From contig NZ_AUHE01000010.1 in NCBI RefSeq assembly GCF_000423025.1, forward strand, positions 62,001-126,000: a stretch of 64,000 nt of DNA, written 5' to 3'. Under the pieces are notes generated by a model. The model ran no database searches and was not told the DNA's origin. It worked only from the letters and a program-made list of their open reading frames with translations. Origin of the DNA: Gordonia shandongensis DSM 45094. GTDB taxonomy: Bacteria > Actinomycetota > Actinomycetes > Mycobacteriales > Mycobacteriaceae. A program made the translations under genes and the position numbers. Of this stretch, positions 48,420-57,188 are shown one piece after another (within the stretch, counting starts at the first letter, position 1; each line of letters starts with the position of its first letter).

Positions 48420-48902
48420 ATGCGGATTTATCTCGGCGCCGACCATGCCGGTTTCGAACTCAAGAACCAGATCGCGGACCATCTCGAGGCCGGCGGCCAC
48501 GACGTGGTCGACTGCGGAGCACACGAATACGATGCGCTCGACGACTACCCTGCGTTCTGCATCGCAGCGGCGGAGCGGACCGTCGCCGATCCCGGCTCCC
48601 TCGGCATCGTGCTGGGCGGCAGCGGGAACGGTGAGCAGATCGCCGCGAACAAGGTGCGTGGTGCGCGGTGTGCGCTCGCGTGGAGCGTCGAGACCGCCCA
48701 GCTCGCACGCCAGCACAACAACGCCCAGCTCATCGGCATCGGGGGCCGGATGCACTCGGTCGAGGAGGCGTTGGCGATCGTCGACGCCTTCGTGACGACC
48801 GCGTGGTCGGACGAGGCGCGCCACCAGCGGCGGATCGACATCCTCGCCGACTACGAGACGACCGGCGAGGCCCCGGCGCTGCCCGAGCAGCCACGCGGCT
48901 AG
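48420..48902 (+). CDS. rpiB: Ribose-5-phosphate isomerase B
   Basis: Pentose-phosphate isomerase (160 aa) interconverting ribose-5-phosphate and ribulose-5-phosphate. The phosphate site GADHAGFELK and the loop GGSGNGEQIAANKVRG are intact. The catalytic base seems to be Glu72 of GNGEQ, as in mycobacterial RpiB, since the cysteine used by E. coli is absent there. The C-terminal Arg-rich helix RHQRRIDIL lies at the dimer interface. ATG 48420 is clear. Confidence 0.95.
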   Translation: MRIYLGADHAGFELKNQIADHLEAGGHDVVDCGAHEYDALDDYPAFCIAAAERTVADPGSLGIVLGGSGNGEQIAANKVRGARCALAWSVETAQLARQHNNAQLIGIGGRMHSVEEALAIVDAFVTTAWSDEARHQRRIDILADYETTGEAPALPEQPRG

Positions 48903-48911
48903 CGGACGGCC

Positions 48912-49745
48912 GTGCCCGAGGGCCACGCCCTTCACCGCCTCGCCCGCCGCCACCAGCGACTGCTCGGAGGGCGGCGCGTACGGGTGTCCAGTCCACAGGG
49001 ACGTTTCGCCCGGGAGGCCGCCCTCCTCGACGGGCTGGTGTTTCGTCGAGCCGAGGCATGGGGCAAACACCTGATCCACCGCTACGACGATGCACCCCGC
49101 GGCGGCACTCGCGCGGCCGCGGCGACCGCGCGCCTGGTGCACATCCATCTCGGCATCTACGGGGCCTTCCGCGAGGAACCGCTCCCGATGCCGGAACCGA
49201 CCGGTCAGGTTCGCCTGCGGTTGATCGGTGAGGACGTCGGAATCGACCTGCGTGGTCCGAACGCCTGCGAGATCTACACGCCCGAGGACTTCGATGCGCT
49301 GCTCGCCCGACTCGGGCCCGACCCGCTGCGCGACGACGCCGACCCGGAGGACGCATGGGACGCGATCCGCCGGTCGCGGCGCCCCATCGGGTCCCTGCTG
49401 ATGGACCAGCGGGTCATCGCCGGGATCGGCAACATCTATCGCGCCGAGATCCTGTTCCGGGCCGGGGTCAACCCTCACCGGGCCGGCACGGCGGTCGCGC
49501 GCGGGGAGTTCGACCAGATGTGGGCCGACCTTCTCGTGTTGATGCCGATCGGCGTCCGCCGGGGACACATCCACGTGGTTCGACCCGAGGACGACCACGG
49601 GGCGCCCGCGTATGCGCCGGACAGGCCCCGCACGTACGTGTACCGCCGTGCGGGTGAGCCCTGCCGCCTGTGCGCCACCCCGGTGGTCGGTGAGGTGATG
49701 GAGGGGCGGAACCTGTTCTGGTGCCCGTCCTGCCAGCCGGACTGA
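48912..49745 (+). CDS. nei2: Endonuclease VIII-like DNA glycosylase (Fpg/Nei family, Nei2 type)
   Basis: Base-excision glycosylase/AP lyase (277 aa). The mature N-terminus Pro2-Glu3 supplies the catalytic pair. A conserved lysine lies in EAWGKHLIHRYDD. The helix-two-turn-helix MDQRVIAGIGNIYRAEILF and the C-terminal zinc finger CRLC...CPSC are complete, so it is not a truncated form. GTG 48912 follows rpiB by 9 bp. Oxidised pyrimidines are the expected substrates. Confidence 0.9.
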   Translation: MPEGHALHRLARRHQRLLGGRRVRVSSPQGRFAREAALLDGLVFRRAEAWGKHLIHRYDDAPRGGTRAAAATARLVHIHLGIYGAFREEPLPMPEPTGQVRLRLIGEDVGIDLRGPNACEIYTPEDFDALLARLGPDPLRDDADPEDAWDAIRRSRRPIGSLLMDQRVIAGIGNIYRAEILFRAGVNPHRAGTAVARGEFDQMWADLLVLMPIGVRRGHIHVVRPEDDHGAPAYAPDRPRTYVYRRAGEPCRLCATPVVGEVMEGRNLFWCPSCQPD

Positions 49746-49841
49746 CGGCTTTACGCGGTCATCTCAAGAGTCGGTGTTTTTCAGGATCCTCTTCGGATCG
49801 TCATGCCCGGCCGCCCAGGTTCGGTCGGCACACTCGAAACC

Positions 49842-50753
49842 ATGACCACCACCGGATCAGATGTTCGTGGCCCCGGCGCCGCCCGGCGACCCTCGCGGCA
49901 CATCACCGTGCTCGCCGTCGGCGGGACCGGGGAATCGTCGACGACCGACACCCGGACCGAGGTGTCGGGACTCCTGCGAGCGGTCACCGACCGGCTCGAC
50001 GAGAGGTTCGACGCGCGCTGGGTGCCGTATCCGGCCGCATACGGGCCGGCCGCCGAACGAGGGGGGATGAGTTACACCGACAGTGTGTCGACCGGTGTCG
50101 TCGCGCTGCATCGTGCGGTCCGCGCGGTGCACGGTCCGGTGATGCTCGTCGGCTACTCCCAGGGGGCGGCCGTGATCCGGACGTTCTTGGCGCACCCGGT
50201 GTTCTCGGCGCTCGTCGACCGGATCGCGGCGGTCGGGCTGGTCGCCGACCCGCATCAGCCGCCCGGCGTCATCGCCGGATGCGACGGTTGGGGAGTGGCC
50301 GGACCGGGGGCGGCGATCCCCGACGGTCTGCCGGTGTATTGGATCGGCGCTCCCGGCGACGTGATCTGCAATGCCAGTGACGACTCGCTGATCCGCGACG
50401 TCGCCGACCTCACCGACACGTTGTCGCTTCGTCGACTCCGCCGCTGGGCCACCGACGCGGCCGCGAAGGTGATGAGCAGGCGGATGCAGAACGCCGAGGT
50501 GACGAGATTCTCACCACGCCAGTGGCGCCGGGACGTCACTCGGCTGCGGACCGCGGCCCGCGAGGTCCGCGGATATCTGCCGGCCGAGATCCTGCTGGGC
50601 ACGCGGGTCATCCGCAACCGGACCGGCGGACGGCACGACTCGTATGCGTCGGAACCGTACCGGTATGCGCCGCTCACCGATCCGACGACGACCGGATGCG
50701 AGACCCTCGCCCACTGGATGCAACTCCAGGCGACGATGCGGATCCTGCACTGA
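49842..50753 (+). CDS. Cutinase/LysB-like alpha/beta hydrolase (PE-PPE-domain type)
   Basis: Serine hydrolase of 303 aa. The nucleophile elbow GYSQGAAV follows VMLVGYSQG, and the N-terminal strand HITVLAVGGTGES resembles PE-PPE and LysB esterase folds. The probable acid is in PVYWIGAPGDVIC, and the histidine may be in ETLAHWMQ. No signal peptide is visible from ATG 49842; an alternative start is ATG 49803. Phage LysB enzymes cut mycolyl-arabinogalactan, so a mycolate-linked substrate is possible. No phage genes adjoin it. Confidence 0.72.
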   Translation: MTTTGSDVRGPGAARRPSRHITVLAVGGTGESSTTDTRTEVSGLLRAVTDRLDERFDARWVPYPAAYGPAAERGGMSYTDSVSTGVVALHRAVRAVHGPVMLVGYSQGAAVIRTFLAHPVFSALVDRIAAVGLVADPHQPPGVIAGCDGWGVAGPGAAIPDGLPVYWIGAPGDVICNASDDSLIRDVADLTDTLSLRRLRRWATDAAAKVMSRRMQNAEVTRFSPRQWRRDVTRLRTAAREVRGYLPAEILLGTRVIRNRTGGRHDSYASEPYRYAPLTDPTTTGCETLAHWMQLQATMRILH

Positions 50754-50785
50754 GCAGGAGTCTCCTGCGGAGGGGCCGGACGGAC

Positions 50786-50822
50786 GAGAACCCCGTCGAG
50801 CGTGTTGCTCGACGGGGTTCTC
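50786..50822. terminator. Bidirectional terminator between convergent genes
   Basis: Perfect 16-bp stem GAGAACCCCGTCGAGC / GCTCGACGGGGTTCTC with a 5-nt loop GTGTT. It is placed between the stops of the hydrolase (plus) and L,D-transpeptidase (minus) genes. Confidence 0.88.
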
Positions 50823-50845
50823 GGGGTCTGAGGCGTCCGGGCGGA

Positions 50846-51544
50846 CTAGTCGCCGGCGAACTGGCCGCCGACGGTGCCGCGGACGACGATCGGCGTGTCA
50901 CGACCGATGTTGTCGTACACCCACTTGCCGTTCTCGGTGCTCAGGTTGATGCAGCCGTGGCTGGCGTTCTCCTTGCCCTGCTGGGCGACCGACCAGGGAG
51001 CGGCGTGAATGAAGATGCCGTCCCACGACATGCGCGTGGCGTACTCGACGTAGGTGCGGTAGCCCTCGGGCGAGTCGATCGGCACACCGTACGTGGAGCT
51101 GTCCATGTACATGTCACGGTACTTCTCCTTGGTGTGGTACACACCGTTCGGAGTGGGGTGCTTGTCGGTGCCCATCGAGATCGGCATCTGCTTGACGAAC
51201 TTGTGGTCCTTCCACCAGTAGATCTGGTGGTCGCCGTCGACTGCGAGTGCGACCCAGCCGGTCGACGACTTCACCTTCGGCTCAGCGGGGATGCTGGGCT
51301 TCGAGGGAGTCGTGCTCTTCGGCGAGGACTTCTTGGGCGTCGACTTCGGTGCCGGTGCGTCGGGAACGCCCGGGATGTTCGGCAGCTCGGGGACGTCGAC
51401 GGGGGGCAGGCCCGGAATGACGGTCACCGGCGCTGCGGTGGCGACGGCCGGAACCCCCATGGCCAGTGCCGAGGCGCCGACGGCTACTGCGATGACTCGG
51501 GCGGCACGGCTGCGCCGGCGGCCCGAAGACTTCATCGAAAACAC
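50846..51544 (-). CDS. L,D-transpeptidase (YkuD domain), exported
   Basis: Cell-wall enzyme (232 aa) forming 3-3 cross-links in peptidoglycan. A signal peptide with Arg-rich n-region (SGRRRSRAARV) and cleavage near VATAAP precedes a Pro/Lys/Ser-rich spacer (residues about 40-92). The YkuD domain follows, with the motif SHGCINL (Cys198) and His180. There is no Ig-like domain as in LdtMt2. GTG 51544 has GAAGG at good spacing; ATG 51535 is the alternative. Upstream bases 51612-51622 hold a small palindrome ACAAC-C-GTTGT of unknown meaning. Confidence 0.92.
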   Translation of the reverse strand: MFSMKSSGRRRSRAARVIAVAVGASALAMGVPAVATAAPVTVIPGLPPVDVPELPNIPGVPDAPAPKSTPKKSSPKSTTPSKPSIPAEPKVKSSTGWVALAVDGDHQIYWWKDHKFVKQMPISMGTDKHPTPNGVYHTKEKYRDMYMDSSTYGVPIDSPEGYRTYVEYATRMSWDGIFIHAAPWSVAQQGKENASHGCINLSTENGKWVYDNIGRDTPIVVRGTVGGQFAGD

Positions 51545-51732
51545 GTGGTCTCTACCTTCGTTTCGTGGTCAAGATGGCGCCACCCCCGTGGACGCACTCA
51601 CGTATCGTTACACAACCGTTGTATCGACGCCAGCCCGAATCGCCGCCGACCCGCGCATCGAGCGTCCGAATTGCCTGGTGGGAGGCGTGTCGTTGCTCAC
51701 ATGCGCCGTCGGTCACTCGTCGGATGCACCGC

Positions 51733-51766
51733 GGGCCGGAACCCCGCTCATGCGAGATTCCGGCCC
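51733..51766 (-). terminator. Probable terminator downstream of tRNA-Gly
   Basis: Inverted repeat GGGCCGGAA / TTCCGGCCC with a 16-nt loop containing a smaller CGC-TCAT-GCG hairpin. It starts 7 bp beyond the tRNA-Gly 3' end on the minus strand. Confidence 0.65.
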
Positions 51767-51773
51767 GGTGGGG

Positions 51774-51844
51774 AGCGGGTGACGGGAATCGAACCCGCGT
51801 AGCTAGTTTGGAAGACTAGGGCTCTACCATTGAGCTACACCCGC
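51774..51844 (-). tRNA. tRNA-Gly (anticodon TCC)
   Basis: Minus-strand cloverleaf: acceptor GCGGGTG / CACCCGC, discriminator T, D-arm AGCTCAATGGTAGAGC, anticodon stem-loop CTAGT-CTTCCAA-ACTAG giving TCC, and T-arm GCGGGTTCGATTCCCGT. CCA is not encoded. Confidence 0.96.
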
Positions 51845-51974
51845 GTGCACCAGCAGTGCGCCCGGAACTCTACCGCAGCGCCGTGCGGATCATCAAAACC
51901 GGTGCCGGGTTCGTGCCGAAGCGGTTCCCACCCGTACTATGTGCGTTTGGCCCGCGTCCACGGGCGACGGCCAC

Positions 51975-52048
51975 CGGGATGTGGCGCAGCTTGGTAGCGC
52001 ATCCGCTTTGGGAGCGGAGGGTCGCAGGTTCAAATCCTGTCATCCCGA
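51975..52048 (+). tRNA. tRNA-Pro (anticodon TGG)
   Basis: Plus-strand cloverleaf: acceptor CGGGATG / CATCCCG with A73, D-arm GGCGCAGCTTGGTAGCGC, anticodon stem-loop TCCGC-TTTGGGA-GCGGA giving TGG, and T-arm GCAGGTTCAAATCCTGT. It lies 41 bp upstream of tig, so the two may share a transcript. Confidence 0.96.
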
Positions 52049-52089
52049 CGATCACGAGACGTCTGTACGAACTAAGGAGCACCAACGCC

Positions 52090-53445
52090 GTGAAGAGCAC
52101 CGTCGAGCAGCTGAGCCCGACCCGAGTCAAGCTGAATGTCGAGGTTCCGTTCGAGGAACTCTCCGGTGACTTCGACCGGGCCTACCAGTCTCTGGCGCAG
52201 CAGATCCGCATCCCCGGATTCCGTCCCGGCAAGGCGCCGGCCAAGCTGATCGAAGCCCGCGTCGGACGCCAGGCCATCCTGGAGCAGGTCGTCAACGACG
52301 CGCTGCCGAACAAGTACTCGGAGGCCGTCGCCGAGGCCGACATCAAGTCCATCAGCCAGCCCGAGCTGGACGTCGCCGAACTGGTGTACGGCGAGCCCGT
52401 CCGGTTCACGGCGGAGGTCGACGTCCGCCCGGAGATCACCCTCCCCGAATACTCCACGATCGCGGTGGAGGTCGACCCGATCGAGGTTGCCGACGCCGAC
52501 GTCGAGTCCGAGGTCGAGAACCTCCGCGCCCGTTTCGGCACCCTCGTCGGTGTGGAGCGGGGCGTCACCACGGGCGACTTCGTCTCCCTGGACCTGTCGG
52601 CCACCGTCGACGGCAAGCCCGTCGAGGACGCGTCCACCGAGGGCCTGTCGCACGAGGTCGGCAGCGACACCCTGATCGAGGGCCTCGACGAGGCCATCGA
52701 GGGTGTCAAGGCCGGCGAGAGCACCACCTTCACCTCCAAGCTCGTCGCCGGGGAGAACGCCGGCGCCGACTCCGAGATCACGGTGACCGTCCAGTCGGTC
52801 AAGGAGCGCGAACTGCCCGAGCTCGACGACGAGTTCGCGCAGATGGCCTCCGAGTTCGACACCGTCGACGAGCTCCGCGAGGACCTTCGCCGCCAGGTCG
52901 GCGACACCAAGAAGTACGAGCAGGCCGGTGCGATCCGCGACGCCGTCCTCGACCAGCTCATCGAGACCGTCGAGTTCCCGCTGCCGGAGGCCGTCGTCGA
53001 CGCCGAGGTGGAGGCCGTGCAGCATCAGCTGGTGCACGCGCTCGGGCACGACGACGAACAGGTCAACCGTTTCCTCGAGGCGCAGGGCAAGACCCGGGAC
53101 GAGTGGGACGCCGAGAGCCGCACCGAGGCGGAGAAGTCGGTGCGCACTCAGCTGCTGCTCGACGCGATCGCCGACGAGGCCGACGTCGAGGTCGGCCAGG
53201 ACGAGCTGACCCAGCAGATCCTCATGCAGGCGCAGCGCTACGGCATGGCTCCGCAGGAGTTCATCCAGCAGCTGCAGAACGCGAACCAGATCGGCGCCCT
53301 CTACGCCGATGTGCGTCGCAACAAGGCGCTCGCCGCCCTCATCACCGAGGTGAAGGTCGCCGACACCAACGGCGAGGCGATCGACACCAAGGAGTTCTTC
53401 GGCTCCGACGAGCAGGCCGAGGACGAGGACGCGCAGGACGACTGA
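52090..53445 (+). CDS. tig: Trigger factor
   Basis: Ribosome-associated chaperone and prolyl isomerase (451 aa). The ribosome-binding motif is IPGFRPGKAPAKLI near residue 45. The FKBP-type domain spans TTGDFVSLDLSATVDGKP to SDTLIEGLDEAIEGVKAGES. The helical chaperone arms follow, and the tail is acidic (DEQAEDEDAQDD). GTG 52090 has AAGGAG 10 bp upstream. The downstream terminator and the clpP operon are the usual company. Confidence 0.97.
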   Translation: MKSTVEQLSPTRVKLNVEVPFEELSGDFDRAYQSLAQQIRIPGFRPGKAPAKLIEARVGRQAILEQVVNDALPNKYSEAVAEADIKSISQPELDVAELVYGEPVRFTAEVDVRPEITLPEYSTIAVEVDPIEVADADVESEVENLRARFGTLVGVERGVTTGDFVSLDLSATVDGKPVEDASTEGLSHEVGSDTLIEGLDEAIEGVKAGESTTFTSKLVAGENAGADSEITVTVQSVKERELPELDDEFAQMASEFDTVDELREDLRRQVGDTKKYEQAGAIRDAVLDQLIETVEFPLPEAVVDAEVEAVQHQLVHALGHDDEQVNRFLEAQGKTRDEWDAESRTEAEKSVRTQLLLDAIADEADVEVGQDELTQQILMQAQRYGMAPQEFIQQLQNANQIGALYADVRRNKALAALITEVKVADTNGEAIDTKEFFGSDEQAEDEDAQDD

Positions 53446-53466
53446 CGCGACCGCATGACCGTGGCT

Positions 53467-53497
53467 GCGGCCGGGACGAGCTGCTCGTCCCGGCCGC
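53467..53497 (+). terminator. Intrinsic terminator after tig
   Basis: Perfect 14-bp GC-rich stem GCGGCCGGGACGAG / CTCGTCCCGGCCGC with loop CTG, 21 bp past the tig stop. No T run follows. Confidence 0.8.
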
Positions 53498-53549
53498 CGT
53501 CGTCTGTCCGCCCGACCCCGCCGGCGTATCGACCCGCGAATCGGCGTTC

Positions 53550-53560
53550 CGCTGTGAGCG
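53550..53560 (+). promoter_or_regulatory. ClgR-like activator box upstream of clpP1
   Basis: CGCTGTGAGCG resembles the ClgR core CGC-Y-N-A-N-R-GCG, differing only at the central A, and is followed by AAT as the motif requires. It is 145 bp before the clpP1 GTG and after the tig terminator. ClgR is known to activate clpP1P2 in corynebacteria and mycobacteria; here it is a candidate site only. Confidence 0.5.
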
Positions 53561-53705
53561 AATTAGGGGTGTCGACGGAACAACGGGCGGCCCAAAAGTG
53601 ATTAACCTCGATGACAGCTTCTCCACACGGCGGCGCACCGCGTCGGCCGCCGGGGTTCGCCCCGGAGCGGGGAGACCCTCACCGTTAGACAGATAGGGAC
53701 ATTCT

Positions 53706-54308
53706 GTGAGCAATCTGTACACACCCTCGATGACGTCGGGCGTGGCGGGCCTGAACCTGACCGACTCGGTCTTCGAACGTCTGCTGCGTGAGCGCATCAT
53801 CTTCCTCGGCACGCAGGTGGACGACGACATCGCCAACCGCCTGTGCGCCCAGATCCTGCTGCTCGCCGCGGAGGACCCGGACCGGGACATCAGCCTCTAC
53901 ATCAACTCGCCGGGCGGCAGCGTCACGGCGGGAATGGCGATCTTCGACACCATGCAGCTCGCCCCGTGCGACATCGCCACCTACGCGATGGGCATGGCGG
54001 CGTCGATGGGTCAGTTCCTGCTGGCCGCCGGCACCAAGGGCAAGCGCCACGCGCTCCCGCACGCGCGAATCATGATGCACCAGCCGTCGGCGGGCATCGG
54101 CGGCACCGCGTCCGACATCGCCATTCAGGCCGAGCAGTTCGCGGCCACCAAGAAGGAGATGAACCGCCTCAACTCCGAGTTCAGCGGTCAGCCGCTGGAG
54201 AAGATCGAGGCCGACGCCGACCGCGACAAGTGGTTCACGGCGCAGGAGGCCAAGGATTACGGCCTGGTGGACCACGTCGTGACCACCGTCGCTCGCCCCA
54301 CGGTCTGA
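53706..54308 (+). CDS. clpP1: ATP-dependent Clp protease proteolytic subunit 1
   Basis: Serine protease subunit (200 aa) forming a heptameric ring that partners ClpP2. Ser100 ([14 protein letters not shown]), His125 ([10 protein letters not shown]) and the Asp in DADRDKWF form the triad. A short N-terminal propeptide-like segment ([15 protein letters not shown]) precedes the domain. GTG 53706 follows a 260-bp control region. Its gene is 31 bp from clpP2, as in all mycolic actinomycetes where both rings are needed. Confidence 0.97.
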   Translation: MSNLYTPSMTSGVAGLNLTDSVFERLLRERIIFLGTQVDDDIANRLCAQILLLAAEDPDRDISLYINSPGGSVTAGMAIFDTMQLAPCDIATYAMGMAASMGQFLLAAGTKGKRHALPHARIMMHQPSAGIGGTASDIAIQAEQFAATKKEMNRLNSEFSGQPLEKIEADADRDKWFTAQEAKDYGLVDHVVTTVARPTV

Positions 54309-54339
54309 CGCTCACCCACTTCACGGTTACGGAGAAACC

Positions 54340-55020
54340 ATGACACATTCGCTTCCCGCCGACGTCCGCGCCGGCATTCCGGATGCAGCGCTGGCGATGA
54401 AGGACATCCAGGCGCGCTACATCTTCCCGTCGTTCATCGAGAACACCCCGAACGGCCAGCGGCAGTACGACCCGTACTCCAAGCTGTTCGAGGAGCGCAT
54501 CGTGTTCGTCGGCACGCCCATCGATCAAGCCGTCTCGAACGACGTGATGGCGCAGCTGCTCGTCCTGGAGAGCCAGGACCCCGACCGCGACATCACCATG
54601 TACATCAACTCGCCCGGCGGCAGTGTCCCGGACATGCTGGCGATCTACGACACCATGCAGTACGTGCACTGCGACGTCATGACCGTCTGCCTCGGTGAGG
54701 CGGCGTCGGCGGCCGCGATCCTGCTGGCCGGCGGGACCCCGGGCAAGCGTGCGGCGCTTCCGAACGCGACCGTGATGATCCACCAGCCGCGGACCGGCGG
54801 CGCCTACCAGGGCCAGGTCTCGGATCTCGAGATCCAGGCCGCCGAGATGGAGCGGATCCGCAAGCGCCTCGACGACATCCTCGCGTCGCACACCGGTCAG
54901 GACCCGGAGAAGATCCGCGTCGACACCGACCGTGACAACATCCTCGACGCGGTCCAGGCCAAGGAGTACGGGATCATCGACGAGGTGTTCGAGTACCGGA
55001 AGAAGTCGGCGCGCAAGTAG
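54340..55020 (+). CDS. clpP2: ATP-dependent Clp protease proteolytic subunit 2
   Basis: Second ClpP subunit (226 aa) with a longer N-terminal segment that is trimmed in homologues. Catalytic Ser123 ([13 protein letters not shown]) and His148 ([10 protein letters not shown]) are present, with the Asp in DTDRDNIL. ClpP2 is the ring that docks ClpX/ClpC ATPases in mycobacteria. ATG 54340 follows GGAGAAACC. clpX comes 161 bp later and probably has its own promoter; I see no hairpin in that gap. Confidence 0.97.
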   Translation: MTHSLPADVRAGIPDAALAMKDIQARYIFPSFIENTPNGQRQYDPYSKLFEERIVFVGTPIDQAVSNDVMAQLLVLESQDPDRDITMYINSPGGSVPDMLAIYDTMQYVHCDVMTVCLGEAASAAAILLAGGTPGKRAALPNATVMIHQPRTGGAYQGQVSDLEIQAAEMERIRKRLDDILASHTGQDPEKIRVDTDRDNILDAVQAKEYGIIDEVFEYRKKSARK

Positions 55021-55181
55021 GCGACGACAGCGGAGTGCGCGCCGACACGCCCGGATCGCGAATGCGGGCGTGTCGGACGCGACCTCACTAATCTCCAAGA
55101 CTGCCGCAGTTCGGCTCGTCGAAGACATCGTGCGCGAGTACCGTCGAGGTAGTTCGCAGACAGGGAAGTAGGTGCGGCCAA

Positions 55182-56468
<1,287 letters not shown>

Positions 56469-56570
56469 CCCAGTGCCGGTCCCGGGACCGGCACGTCGCG
56501 GGAGCGTCATGCGCGAACGCAGCGGAACGAATCGAGTGTGCCGGACCCGCAGGTTTGCCAGACTGGAGTG

Positions 56571-57182
56571 ATGACGAGCTCAGCGGAACGCCGACCGGCC
56601 GGAATCATCCTCGCGGGCGGGCGATCTCGCCGCATGGGGCAGGACAAGGCGGCCCTCGAATGGGAGGGCGAGCCGATGCTCACCCGGATCGCGTGGGCGA
56701 TCAGCGCACGCTGCGAGCCCGTTCTCGTCGCCGCTCCGCCCACGTCGCAGGCGTATGTCGACCTGGCCGACGGAACCGACCTGGAGTGGATCACCGGCGA
56801 ACCCGCGGGCAGCGGTCCCCTCGGCGGACTGGCGGCGGCGCTGCGCGCGGCACGAGAGGCGGGCGCGGCGGCCGCGTTCGTCTGTGCCACGGACATGCCG
56901 CTGGTCGACGCGGGCCTGATCGACGAGCTCTGCGCGGGTCTCTCGGACTCCGCCGACGTCGTGGTCGCACATGACGGGGGACGCGACCATCCGATGGCGG
57001 CCGTCTACCGGACCTCGCTCGTCGAGCGTCTCGACGAACTGGTCGCCGACGGCGAGCTCCGGATGAGCGCCGTCCTGGATGCGCTGGTCACGCACCGGAT
57101 CGGGGTGTCCGACGCGCGATGGCTCACCAATGTCGACGCACCCGGGGACCTGCACCGCCTGCGCGTCTCACGGGTTACCTAG
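56571..57182 (+). CDS. mobA: Molybdenum cofactor guanylyltransferase
   Basis: Nucleotidyltransferase (203 aa) joining GMP to molybdopterin to give MGD. The N-terminal signature ILAGGRSRRMGQDKAAL binds GTP. GPLGGLAAALRAA and the metal-binding CATDMPLVD follow. ATG 56571 has CTGGAGTG just upstream; an earlier in-frame GTG is less well placed. Related CofC/IspD-type enzymes share the fold, but the signature is MobA. Confidence 0.9.
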   Translation: MTSSAERRPAGIILAGGRSRRMGQDKAALEWEGEPMLTRIAWAISARCEPVLVAAPPTSQAYVDLADGTDLEWITGEPAGSGPLGGLAAALRAAREAGAAAAFVCATDMPLVDAGLIDELCAGLSDSADVVVAHDGGRDHPMAAVYRTSLVERLDELVADGELRMSAVLDALVTHRIGVSDARWLTNVDAPGDLHRLRVSRVT

Positions 57183-57188
57183 AATCGA

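Noticed and set aside
47289..49598. A 769-codon minus-strand open frame covering the M48 protease, rpiB and nei2 region
   Set aside because: Real genes with complete motifs explain this region on both strands; the long frame lacks any domain.
49842..50753. Prophage remnant, because the product resembles phage LysB esterases
   Set aside because: No integrase, terminase, holin or attachment-site repeat is near, and chromosomal relatives of this fold are common.
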